Source: CAZZIQ01 sp964654355 (GTDB lineage: Bacteria > Pseudomonadota > Gammaproteobacteria > GCF-002020875). From it: a stretch of DNA of 7,288 bases. The stretch lies in assembly GCA_964654355.1 (NCBI GenBank), contig CAZZIQ010000049.1, forward strand, positions 1 to 7,288, written 5' to 3'. Of this stretch, positions 1 to 5,072 are shown in pieces. Numbering within the stretch: position 1 is the stretch's first letter; every line of letters starts with the position of its first letter. Both the position numbers and the translations under genes were made by a program. The notes beneath the pieces are model-generated. The model saw only the letters and a list, made by a program, of their open reading frames with translations. It was not told where the DNA came from and searched no databases.

Positions 1-51
1 TTAAGCATGCCGCCAGCGTTCAATCTGAGCCAGGATCAAACTCTTCAGTTT
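1..51 (-). rRNA. rrs: 16S ribosomal RNA, 5' end only
   Basis: Read on the minus strand, the first bases are AAACTGAAGAGTTTGATCC, followed by TGGCTCAG and GAACGCTGGCGGCATGC. This is the universally conserved 5' end of bacterial 16S rRNA, including the classic 27F primer site. By comparison with E. coli the mature 5' end falls at about position 51. Only about 50 nt are inside the window; the rest of the rRNA operon lies beyond the left edge. The fragment is too short to place the genus, but GGCGGCATGCTTAA is typical of proteobacteria. Confidence 0.97.
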
Positions 52-198
52 AAAAAGTGCCGAAGCCGAAGCTTCGTATCCTAGGTTGACATCCGGGAAA
101 ACGGATGTCTTGAACGCCAAGCTACCGACGCAAGCGTCTACTCAAAGTATCTGTCCATGTTTTGAAAGAGCGGGCTGGGCTAACCCCCAGCGAAGAGG
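52..198 (-). promoter_or_regulatory. 16S rRNA leader with boxA-like antitermination site and two hairpins
   Basis: This is the transcribed leader between the rrn promoter and mature 16S. On the minus strand, GCTCTTTCAAAA (160-171) matches the rrn boxA core (GCTCTTTA-A-A), the NusB/NusE loading site of rRNA antitermination. Downstream are a perfect 8-bp hairpin, GACATCCG/CGGATGTC (88-109, loop of 6), and a perfect 6-bp hairpin, CGAAGC/GCTTCG, closed by a UUCG tetraloop (61-76) that ends about 10 nt before 16S. Such structures are expected near the 16S processing site. The boxA role follows from known rrn operons; the processing role is inferred. Confidence 0.7.
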
Positions 199-203
199 TG
201 CGT

Positions 204-231
204 ATTCTAGTGAGGCGGCCCCCACTGTCAA
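204..231 (-). promoter_or_regulatory. rRNA operon sigma-70 promoter with UP-like element
   Basis: On the minus strand there is a perfect -35 TTGACA (226-231), a 16-bp spacer and a -10 TAGAAT (204-209). The 16-bp spacer and the GC-containing discriminator that follows (ACGCACC) are typical of stringently controlled rrn promoters. Just upstream (about 232-262) lies an A-rich stretch with an A8 tract and an A4 tract, as expected of an UP element contacted by the RNA polymerase alpha subunit. Transcription should start near 196-199 and run left through the leader into 16S. It lies about 100 bp after the tyrS stop codon. Confidence 0.85.
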
Positions 232-334
232 CACCCGTTTTAGGTTTTTTTTCACTTTCTTTCGGGCGATCCGGATTACCCAGATCTAAGCCTCGCAAGT
301 GCCTGTTTTCCGGCCCTGCAGAGAGGGCATCGAC

Positions 335-1564
335 TTACGCTGTAACGCGCACCCGGGCAAAGCGACGCTTACCGACCTGGTAGATGTGTTCACTGCCGAC
401 CTGAACCTGCTGTTGATGATCGTCGAGCTTCTCGCCATCTACCTTGACCGCACCTTGTTTGATCATGCGCATCGCTTCCGAAGTACTGCTGACCAGACCG
501 GCCTCTTTCAAGAGGTTGCCAATTGCAAGCTGGCCTGCAGGGGCTTGCACAGAGACCTCATCCATCTCATCTGGCATCGCACCTTTTTGGAAACGCGCAA
601 TAAAGCCTTCACGCGCTGCGGTAGCTGCCTGCACATCATGGAAACGCGCAACCAGTTCTTCACCGAGCAAGAATTTGATGTCACGCGGATTCGCGCCGTC
701 AGCAATTTGTTGCTTGAACTGTTCGATCTCACTCAACGGCCGGAAGCTCAACAACTCAAAGTAGCGCCACATCAAGTCATCCGAAATCGACATCAGCTTT
801 CCAAACATCTCATCCGGCGCATCAGCAATGCCGATGTAATTGTTGAGCGACTTCGACATCTTCTGCACACCATCCAAGCCCTCAAGGATGGGCATGGTGA
901 TGATGCATTGCGGCTCTTGGCCTTCTTGTTTCTGGAGCTCGCGACCCATCAAGAGATTGAACTTCTGATCCGTACCACCGAGCTCAACGTCTGCTTGTAA
1001 TGCGACGGAATCCCAGCCCTGGATCAAGGGATACAAGAATTCATGAATCGCAATCGGCTGGCCGCCTTTGTAGCGCTTTTCAAAATCATCACGCTCCAAC
1101 ATGCGCGCAACCGTTTGCCGTGCAGCGAGCTTAATCAGATCAGCGGCCGACTGTTCGCCCATCCAAGACGAGTTAAACACCACCGTGGTTTTTTGCGGAT
1201 CCAAGATCTTGAACACTTGATGTTCATACGTCTTGGCATTTTCCAAAACAATCTCGCGTGTGAGCGGTTGGCGCGTGACGTTTTTACCTGTGGGATCACC
1301 AATCATGCCGGTGAAATCGCCAATCAAGAACATCACTTCATGACCAAGATCTTGGAACTGACGCAGCTTATTAATAAGTACGGTATGCCCCAAGTGCAGA
1401 TCCGGTGCCGTTGGATCAAAGCCGGCTTTAATTTTGAGTGGCTTGCCACGCTTGAGCTTCTCAATCAGCTCTTGCTCCACCAGAATTTCTTCTGCGCCAC
1501 GACGAATGAGTGCAAAGGCTTGTTGCAGCTCGGGCGTTAATGCATCCGTTGTTAGGTCGGCCAT
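335..1564 (-). CDS. tyrS: Tyrosyl-tRNA synthetase
   Basis: This 409-residue cytosolic class I aminoacyl-tRNA synthetase activates tyrosine with ATP and charges tRNA-Tyr. The Rossmann catalytic domain shows the HIGH-type signature HLGH at residues 57-60, the tyrosine-site region ELGGTDQKFNLL (about 194-205) and a KMSKS loop at 235-239. The C-terminal S4 RNA-binding domain occupies about 345-409 (GAVKVDGEKLDD). The KMSKS motif and the length of about 400 residues place it in the TyrZ-like class rather than with E. coli TyrS, whose loop reads KFGKT. The ATG start has no good Shine-Dalgarno sequence, but the N-terminus fits the family. It lies 77 bp after phnN and about 280 bp upstream of 16S rRNA, all three in the same direction; a tyrS-rrn arrangement is known from Pseudomonas. 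No convincing terminator follows it, so readthrough into the rrn operon is possible. Nothing looks damaged. Confidence 0.97.
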   Translation of the reverse strand: MADLTTDALTPELQQAFALIRRGAEEILVEQELIEKLKRGKPLKIKAGFDPTAPDLHLGHTVLINKLRQFQDLGHEVMFLIGDFTGMIGDPTGKNVTRQPLTREIVLENAKTYEHQVFKILDPQKTTVVFNSSWMGEQSAADLIKLAARQTVARMLERDDFEKRYKGGQPIAIHEFLYPLIQGWDSVALQADVELGGTDQKFNLLMGRELQKQEGQEPQCIITMPILEGLDGVQKMSKSLNNYIGIADAPDEMFGKLMSISDDLMWRYFELLSFRPLSEIEQFKQQIADGANPRDIKFLLGEELVARFHDVQAATAAREGFIARFQKGAMPDEMDEVSVQAPAGQLAIGNLLKEAGLVSSTSEAMRMIKQGAVKVDGEKLDDHQQQVQVGSEHIYQVGKRRFARVRVTA

Positions 1565-1597
1565 GGTTGTTGGTCAGCGGTCGTTGTGAGTCGTTCT

Positions 1598-1620
1598 AAA
1601 AAGCTGGCAAGCATACCAGC
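1598..1620 (-). terminator. Possible weak intrinsic terminator after phnN
   Basis: On the minus strand a 5-bp stem GCTGG/CCAGC with an 8-nt loop is followed directly by TTTTT. The stem can be lengthened by two pairs, one of them G-U. It lies 22 nt after the phnN stop and about 34 nt before the tyrS start, so it could reduce readthrough from phnN into tyrS. The short stem means termination is probably partial. Confidence 0.4.
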
Positions 1621-1641
1621 CTGCGTCCTTCGGATCGCGGG

Positions 1642-2202
1642 TTACGCTGCGCTCGCGGTGTTCAGTGCTGCAAGAAATTGCTGTACCGCATCTTCAAGTT
1701 CGCCGTTGTTTTCGATGCGCTGTAAACGAGGATGGGCGAGGGCAGGGAGCGCAGCATTGCGCTGAAGCCGCTCTTCAATCTCAGCTGGCGTCTCACGACC
1801 GCGCCGCTGCAAACGCTGCCGCAAGACCTCAGGACTGGCCTCAATCAACACCGGGTGCAGGGTAGGGTAACGCGCCGCCACAGAAGCCAAGGCCGCACGG
1901 GACCCGTTCAACACCACCGTCGCGCCCGCCGTCAGCCACGCGTCGATCTCCACGCCCACACCATATAGATAAGCGTGACTTTCCCACTCCAAGGCCCACA
2001 GCCCCAGTCGTCGCCGCTGCGCAAACTCGCTTTCGGCGAGCCAAATATGGTTTTCGCCGCCTGCTTCGGCGGCTCGGGTAATGTAGCGGTGAGCAAAAAT
2101 CACCTCTCCGCGACCATCCAGCTGCGCCCGCGCTGCCGCGAGAACCGCATCCTTGCCCACCCCAGACGGGCCCATAACATACACTAGGCTATTTGAAATC
2201 AA
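1642..2202 (-). CDS. phnN: Ribose 1,5-bisphosphate phosphokinase
   Basis: PhnN phosphorylates ribose 1,5-bisphosphate with ATP to give PRPP, linking phosphonate breakdown and ribose bisphosphate salvage to nucleotide synthesis. From the chosen start it has 186 residues, matching E. coli PhnN (185). A Walker A motif GPSGVGKD lies at residues 11-18. The family blocks AHRYITR, ENHI, YGVGVEIDAWL, NGSRA and the arginine-rich lid LRQRLQRRGRE follow in the PhnN order; a guanylate kinase would differ in these. The start is taken as TTG at 2202 because a GGAG sequence (2211-2214) sits 8 nt upstream; the frame also opens at a TTG at 2238, but that has no ribosome site and would add 12 residues with no family match. 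No other phn gene is in the window, so it is an orphan, probably serving PRPP salvage. It is followed by a possible weak terminator and then tyrS. Confidence 0.9.
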   Translation of the reverse strand: MISNSLVYVMGPSGVGKDAVLAAARAQLDGRGEVIFAHRYITRAAEAGGENHIWLAESEFAQRRRLGLWALEWESHAYLYGVGVEIDAWLTAGATVVLNGSRAALASVAARYPTLHPVLIEASPEVLRQRLQRRGRETPAEIEERLQRNAALPALAHPRLQRIENNGELEDAVQQFLAALNTASAA

Positions 2203-2210
2203 TTGGTTAG

Positions 2211-2214
2211 CTCC
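2211..2214 (-). promoter_or_regulatory. Ribosome binding site that sets the phnN start
   Basis: GGAG on the minus strand, 8 nt before a TTG codon at 2200-2202. It supports the shorter 186-residue PhnN over a start at 2238, which lacks any purine-rich site. Confidence 0.55.
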
Positions 2215-2263
2215 ATTCTGTGGCGGATTTCGAGTCAAAACGAGCGAAGCAATGAGTTAGTAC

Positions 2264-2292
2264 TTGACAATGTTATTGAATACTTGCATACT
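2264..2292 (+). promoter_or_regulatory. Sigma-70 promoter of the small secreted protein gene
   Basis: Perfect -35 TTGACA (2264-2269), 17-bp spacer and -10 CATACT (2287-2292, 4 of 6 consensus positions). Transcription should begin near 2297-2299, giving a leader of about 70 nt. The hexamer TACTTG occurs twice, 20 bp apart (2261-2266 and 2281-2286), and CAATGTTATTG (2268-2278) forms a short inverted repeat inside the spacer; these could be a regulator site. The promoter lies in the divergent gap between phnN and the plus-strand gene. Confidence 0.75.
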
Positions 2293-2302
2293 AGGCACCG
2301 TT

Positions 2303-2320
2303 GGGAGCAAACAGTCTCCC
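2303..2320 (+). promoter_or_regulatory. Hairpin near the 5' end of the small-protein mRNA
   Basis: GGGAG (2303-2307) and CTCCC (2316-2320) form a 5-bp stem with an 8-nt loop a few bases after the predicted transcription start. A 5'-terminal hairpin of this sort often stabilises an mRNA. GCAAGTTTTT follows it, so a weak attenuator is an alternative reading, though the T run is too far from the stem to be convincing. Confidence 0.4.
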
Positions 2321-2369
2321 GCAAGTTTTTGAAACAAGTTTATCCACACTTTATATAAAGGATCGCATC

Positions 2370-2660
2370 ATGAAAAAGATTGCTGCTATCGCACTGGTTC
2401 TGGCCTCTGGCTCTTCTTTCGCTTTCTTCGGCGACAACAACAACGGCAATGGCGCTGGTAACGGCGACTTCGCTTCTAACGCTGCTGGCCGTGGTAACGG
2501 CGCCGCTTCTGGCGACTTCAGCATGACCATCAACGCGAAGGGTACCGCTAACTTTGACGGCGCTTCTGACTTCGCTGGTAACGGTCGTGCATACGGCAAC
2601 GGTTACAGCCAGCCGTACTACTACGGTTACGCTCCTGTAGCTGCTCCGGTTGCTCAGTAA
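2370..2660 (+). CDS. Small secreted Gly/Asn/Ala-rich protein, sulfur globule protein-like
   Basis: This 96-residue protein starts at an ATG with AAAGGA (2357-2362) 7 nt upstream. Residues 1-18 are a typical Sec signal peptide: MKK, a hydrophobic core, and SFA before the cut at 18/19. The mature part (about 78 residues) is low in complexity and rich in Gly, Asn, Ala and aromatic residues: GDNNNGNGAGNGDF, two GDF blocks and one SDF block, RGNG and NGRAYGNGY, then a Tyr-rich tail YYYGYAPVAAPVAQ. It has no cysteine. This layout resembles sulfur globule proteins such as CV1/CV2 of purple sulfur bacteria, whose homologues occur widely in proteobacteria; an extracytoplasmic structural role is an inference. 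Codons are highly biased (15 of 20 Ala are GCT, 10 of 11 Asn are AAC, all Asp are GAC), unlike neighbouring genes, which suggests very high expression. It has its own promoter and strong terminator. The frame extends upstream to a TTG at 2301, but that lacks a ribosome site and would bury the signal peptide. Confidence 0.85.
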   Translation: MKKIAAIALVLASGSSFAFFGDNNNGNGAGNGDFASNAAGRGNGAASGDFSMTINAKGTANFDGASDFAGNGRAYGNGYSQPYYYGYAPVAAPVAQ

Positions 2661-2681
2661 GATCGAATGATCTGAACCGCA

Positions 2682-2734
2682 CGGGCTTCGGCCCGAACGG
2701 AAAAACCCCGGTGGCGCGCCACCGGGGTTTTTTT
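2682..2734 (+). terminator. Strong intrinsic terminator with a preceding UUCG hairpin
   Basis: Just after the small-protein stop come two hairpins. The first is CGGGC-TTCG-GCCCG (2682-2695), a 5-bp stem with an extra-stable UUCG tetraloop. The second is a perfect 22-bp palindrome (2706-2727, arms CCCCGGTGGCG/CGCCACCGGGG) flanked by A5 on the left and T7 on the right (2701-2734). With T runs on both strands it can act in both directions, isolating the small gene from the LexA-like gene. The first hairpin may protect the mRNA 3' end. Confidence 0.93.
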
Positions 2735-2765
2735 ATGCCTGCGCCATAAAAGTTCTCAAAACGTC

Positions 2766-2794
2766 TTGCGCGATCCTCCTTCCGGACATAGGAT
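2766..2794 (+). promoter_or_regulatory. Weak candidate promoter of the LexA-like gene
   Basis: TTGCGC (2766-2771), 17-bp spacer, TAGGAT (2789-2794). The hexamers match consensus at 3 and 4 of 6 positions. Position supports it: it lies after the terminator, 44 bp before the start codon, and the GAAC repeats begin 5 bp after the -10. Confidence 0.35.
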
Positions 2795-2798
2795 GCGA

Positions 2799-2813
2799 GA
2801 ACTGAACGAGAAC
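2799..2813 (+). promoter_or_regulatory. GAAC-N7-GAAC repeat, possible SOS operator
   Basis: The sequence GAACTGAACGAGAAC contains GAAC-N7-GAAC (2799-2802 and 2810-2813) with a third GAAC between them (2804-2807). GAAC-N7-GAAC is the direct-repeat LexA box described in alphaproteobacteria; gammaproteobacterial LexA usually binds CTGT-N8-ACAG, which is absent here. It lies just downstream of the candidate -10, where a repressor would block transcription. The match could be chance. Confidence 0.35.
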
Positions 2814-2837
2814 ATAACAAGCCGCAGGGAGCCCCGT

Positions 2838-3305
2838 ATGGCGCAAATCTTCGCATTCCCCACCAGCCGCAAAGCCCATCGCCCGATCTGGAGCCCCGAG
2901 CTCGAGCCAGTCGACATGGAAATTGCGGCCATGCAAGAACTGCCCTTGCTCGGCGTCATCACCGCCGGCCTACCCATCGAAGCCATCGAGACCGGTGAAA
3001 CCGTCGCGGTCCCAGCCAACATGGTGCGTAAAGCGAGCTATGCACTGCGCGTACGTGGCCACTCGATGATTGAAGACAATATTCAAGATGGCGACATCGT
3101 GCTCATCGAACAACGACAAAGCGCCGCCAATGGTGAATCTGTGGTCGCACGCATCAATGGCGACCACGTCACCTTAAAAAAGCTCTACATCGAAGCGGAT
3201 GGCATTCGCTTACAACCGGCCAACCCTGACATGGCACCCATCTACCTGCGCCATGATCAACTGGAAATCCTCGGCATCGTCTCCGGCGTGATTCGTCAAA
3301 GCTAA
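2838..3305 (+). CDS. LexA/UmuD-type S24 self-cleaving peptidase domain without a DNA-binding domain
   Basis: The 155-residue protein starts at an ATG with AGGGAG (2826-2831) 6 nt upstream. It aligns with the C-terminal peptidase domain of LexA. The Ala-Gly cleavage site is at residues 43-44 (GVITAGLPIEAIE), the catalytic serine is Ser76 in RVRGHSMIEDNIQDGD, the catalytic lysine is Lys114 in VTLKKL, and the family end EILGIVSGVIR is at 143-153. About 40 residues precede the cleavage site (FPTSRKAHRPIWSPELEPVD), too few for the LexA winged helix (about 70 residues), and no helix-turn-helix is visible. All parts needed for RecA-stimulated self-cleavage are present. The layout is thus closer to UmuD, though the sequence looks more LexA-like and no umuC follows. 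An upstream ATG (2793) in frame has no clear ribosome site and adds only 15 residues. Function is open: an SOS-responsive partner of a polymerase, or a decoy or modulator of full-length LexA. Confidence 0.85.
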   Translation: MAQIFAFPTSRKAHRPIWSPELEPVDMEIAAMQELPLLGVITAGLPIEAIETGETVAVPANMVRKASYALRVRGHSMIEDNIQDGDIVLIEQRQSAANGESVVARINGDHVTLKKLYIEADGIRLQPANPDMAPIYLRHDQLEILGIVSGVIRQS

Positions 3306-3405
3306 GCAAAGCAAGACCGCACAAACGAATAACCCAGGGTGGCATAGCCGTACTGGTGTGCAATCGCAGTTCGAACGCGTTAGGCTCCTGACTTCCCCGT
3401 ACTCA

Positions 3406-3431
3406 CCGCATCACAAGGCGTTGTGATGCGG
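3406..3431 (+). terminator. Perfect 11-bp inverted repeat, possible terminator or leader hairpin
   Basis: CCGCATCACAA (3406-3416) and TTGTGATGCGG (3421-3431) form a perfect 11-bp stem around a GGCG loop. It is followed by CCTTGTTGTGTTTG, which is T-rich but broken by G, so it is not a clean intrinsic terminator. It sits 101 bp after the LexA-like stop and 54 bp before the symporter start. It may end the LexA-like transcript or shape the symporter leader. The rest of the 179-bp gap (3306-3484) holds no gene I can support. Confidence 0.5.
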
Positions 3432-3448
3432 CCTTGTTGTGTTTGTGT

Positions 3449-3465
3449 GTGCAGTCCTGCTGCAC
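3449..3465 (+). promoter_or_regulatory. Second hairpin in the symporter leader
   Basis: GTGCAG (3449-3454) and CTGCAC (3460-3465) form a perfect 6-bp stem with a 5-nt loop. It ends 10 nt before the GGAG ribosome site (3476-3479) of the symporter gene, so it could influence translation. No known riboswitch is recognised. Confidence 0.4.
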
Positions 3466-3484
3466 AGGGTTGTTTGGAGCCTCC

Positions 3485-4897
3485 ATGATTGTCGCTAGCT
3501 TTGTCTTTTTCTTGATCCTGTTTGTAGGGATCGGTCTTGCCGCAGTCAAACGCGCTGAACCCAGCCGTCATGACTACTACCTCGCTAGCCGTAGCGTCTC
3601 GCCGTTATTCACCGGGCTCTCCGCAGTGGCCACCAACAACTCCGGTTACATGTTCATTGGCGTGATCGGCTTCACCTTCAGTAGTGGGCTGTCTGCGATT
3701 TGGCTGATGGTGGGCTGGATCCTCGGGGATTACCTCGCATCCCTGTGGATTCACAAACGACTTCACGCGGCAACCGCACAAACCAATGAAGCTTCATATG
3801 CCGCTGTACTCGCGGTTTGGCAACAAAATCCAGTTCTTCAGCACTGGCGCAAACTCGCCGCGCTGATCATGCTGATCTTTCTGGGTGCCTATGCTGCCGC
3901 ACAAATTAGCGCTGGTGGCAAAGCCCTACAGGGCGTCTTGGGCTGGGACCCAACCCTGGCTGCCGTTGTCGTCGCAGCATTGATTCTGGCGTACAGCGCC
4001 GCGGGCGGTATTCGCGCATCGATCTGGACCGATGTTGCGCAATCCTTTGTCATGCTGGTGGCGATGAGCCTGTTGTTTGGAGTCGGGGTCTACAACCTCG
4101 GTGGGATTGGCGAAACGTGGCAACAGCTCGGTGCCATTCCGGAGTACCTCAACTGGTTCCCAGACGATCTGTGGGTGCCCGGCGCCATGGGGATGCTCTT
4201 ATTTATTGTGGGCTGGATGTTTGCGGGCCTCTCCGTCATTGGCCAGCCCCATGTGATGGTGCGCTTCATGGCCTTAGACCAGCCCGAGCAAATGCACCGC
4301 GCCCGCGCCTGGTACTACTTTTACTTCACACTGTTTTATGGGTTGGCCACCGGCGTAGGGTTGTTAGCCCGCTTATATGTCCCGGAACTCGCTGACCTCG
4401 ATCCTGAGCTCGCACTGCCCACGATGGCGCTTGAGTTACTTCCTGCAATCGGCGTCGGCGCCATCTTGGCTGGAATTTTTGCAGCCACAATGTCCACCGC
4501 AGACTCCCTCGTCTTAAGTTGCAGCGCTGCCGTCACGCACGATCTTTTGCCAAAACGCGAAGAAAAGCCATGGGTGCTGAAGCTCACCACAGCAGTCATC
4601 ACAGTTCTTGCATTGGGTTTAGCGCTGAGCAATCAATCCAGCGTCTTTAATCTAGTCATCCTCGCGTGGTCGACGCTGGCCAGTGCCTTTGCGCCACTGC
4701 TGATTGTGCTCAGCGCACGTCGCTTGATTAGTGATCATGCTGCGATCTTCATCTTATTGATCGGGGTTGCCGTCGCATTACTCTGGCGCGAATTGGGTTA
4801 TCACACCCATGTGTATGAAGGCCTACCCGCCATACTGAGCGCAACGCTCATGGGATGGTGGCTCTCAACGCCACGCAAGGCTGCAGCATTCGAGTGA
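3485..4897 (+). CDS. Sodium:solute symporter, PutP-like (SSS family)
   Basis: This 470-residue inner-membrane protein couples sodium entry to uptake of a small solute; PutP relatives carry proline. The ATG start has GGAG 5 nt upstream (3476-3479) and leads directly into the first membrane helix (about residues 2-21). Many further hydrophobic segments follow, consistent with the usual 13-helix fold. Family signatures are YYLASRSVSP (31-40), the helix-2 region SAVATNNSGY (46-55), GQPHVMVRFMA (253-263, a PutP hallmark) and AATMSTADS (333-341) with the Ser/Thr pair of the second sodium site in helix 8. The residue matching E. coli PutP Asp55, important for sodium binding, is Asn51 here, so substrate or ion coupling may differ and proline should not be assumed. 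The frame continues upstream to a TTG at 3434, but those codons lack a ribosome site and overlap the leader hairpin. No clear terminator follows. Confidence 0.88.
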   Translation: MIVASFVFFLILFVGIGLAAVKRAEPSRHDYYLASRSVSPLFTGLSAVATNNSGYMFIGVIGFTFSSGLSAIWLMVGWILGDYLASLWIHKRLHAATAQTNEASYAAVLAVWQQNPVLQHWRKLAALIMLIFLGAYAAAQISAGGKALQGVLGWDPTLAAVVVAALILAYSAAGGIRASIWTDVAQSFVMLVAMSLLFGVGVYNLGGIGETWQQLGAIPEYLNWFPDDLWVPGAMGMLLFIVGWMFAGLSVIGQPHVMVRFMALDQPEQMHRARAWYYFYFTLFYGLATGVGLLARLYVPELADLDPELALPTMALELLPAIGVGAILAGIFAATMSTADSLVLSCSAAVTHDLLPKREEKPWVLKLTTAVITVLALGLALSNQSSVFNLVILAWSTLASAFAPLLIVLSARRLISDHAAIFILLIGVAVALLWRELGYHTHVYEGLPAILSATLMGWWLSTPRKAAAFE

Positions 4898-5069
4898 ATG
4901 TCACTTCAGATTGCGCCAAAGTGGTGCAATTCCACACAAATTTAATCAATCGCGATCGATCGGTGCGATTCGGACAAAAATCCGTTTGCAATACGCCGGG
5001 CGCTCGGTAAGGATTACTCGCCATGTGTGCGACCTAAACAGCACAACAACGCATTAAGGGAGAGATGGC
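4898..5069. other. Intergenic region with palindromes upstream of the Anbu gene
   Basis: No gene is seen here. After the symporter stop, ATTGCGCCA/TGGTGCAAT (4910-4930) forms a 9-bp stem with one G-T pair and a 3-nt loop; no T run follows, so it is a poor terminator. Further on, AATCGC-N11-GCGATT (4948-4970) flanks GATCGATCG, and CGGA-N6-TCCG (4971-4984) forms a small hairpin. These may be operator sites for Anbu. I found no convincing sigma-70 promoter, nor any sigma-54 site like the one before the ATP-grasp gene. Confidence 0.4.
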
Positions 5070-5072
5070 GTG
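5056..5072 (+). promoter_or_regulatory. Ribosome binding site and GTG start of the Anbu gene
   Basis: AAGGGAG (5056-5062) lies 7 nt before GTG (5070-5072). An ATG at 5065-5067 opens a two-codon frame, ATG GCG TGA, whose stop overlaps the GTG; it is only 2 nt from the ribosome site, too close for good initiation. GTG is the only start that puts the catalytic threonine directly after the initiator. Confidence 0.8.

Noticed and set aside
313..328. Hairpin GCCCT/AGGGC just after tyrS as a terminator
   Set aside because: The stem is only 5 bp and no T run follows on the minus strand.
299..1000. Long open frames on the plus strand opposite tyrS (also 1043-1540)
   Set aside because: They are antisense to a well-conserved tyrS, have no family-like sequence, and contain no domain or ribosome site that would support them.
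2430..2620. Short repeats of GGTAACGGC type as a DNA repeat array
   Set aside because: They follow from Gly-Asn-rich coding with biased codons, have no constant unit or spacer, and are not CRISPR or a satellite.
2548..3022. Minus-strand open frames over the small-protein terminator and LexA-like gene
   Set aside because: They cross a strong terminator and run antisense to the S24 domain; composition looks like a frame shadow.
3355..3395. tRNA-like GTTCGAAC sequence near 3369-3376
   Set aside because: The flanks do not pair as a T-arm and no acceptor or anticodon stem can be built; it is just an 8-bp palindrome.
4971..5010. TTGCAA-N16-TAAGGA as the Anbu promoter
   Set aside because: The -10 matches consensus at only two positions, so it cannot be called.
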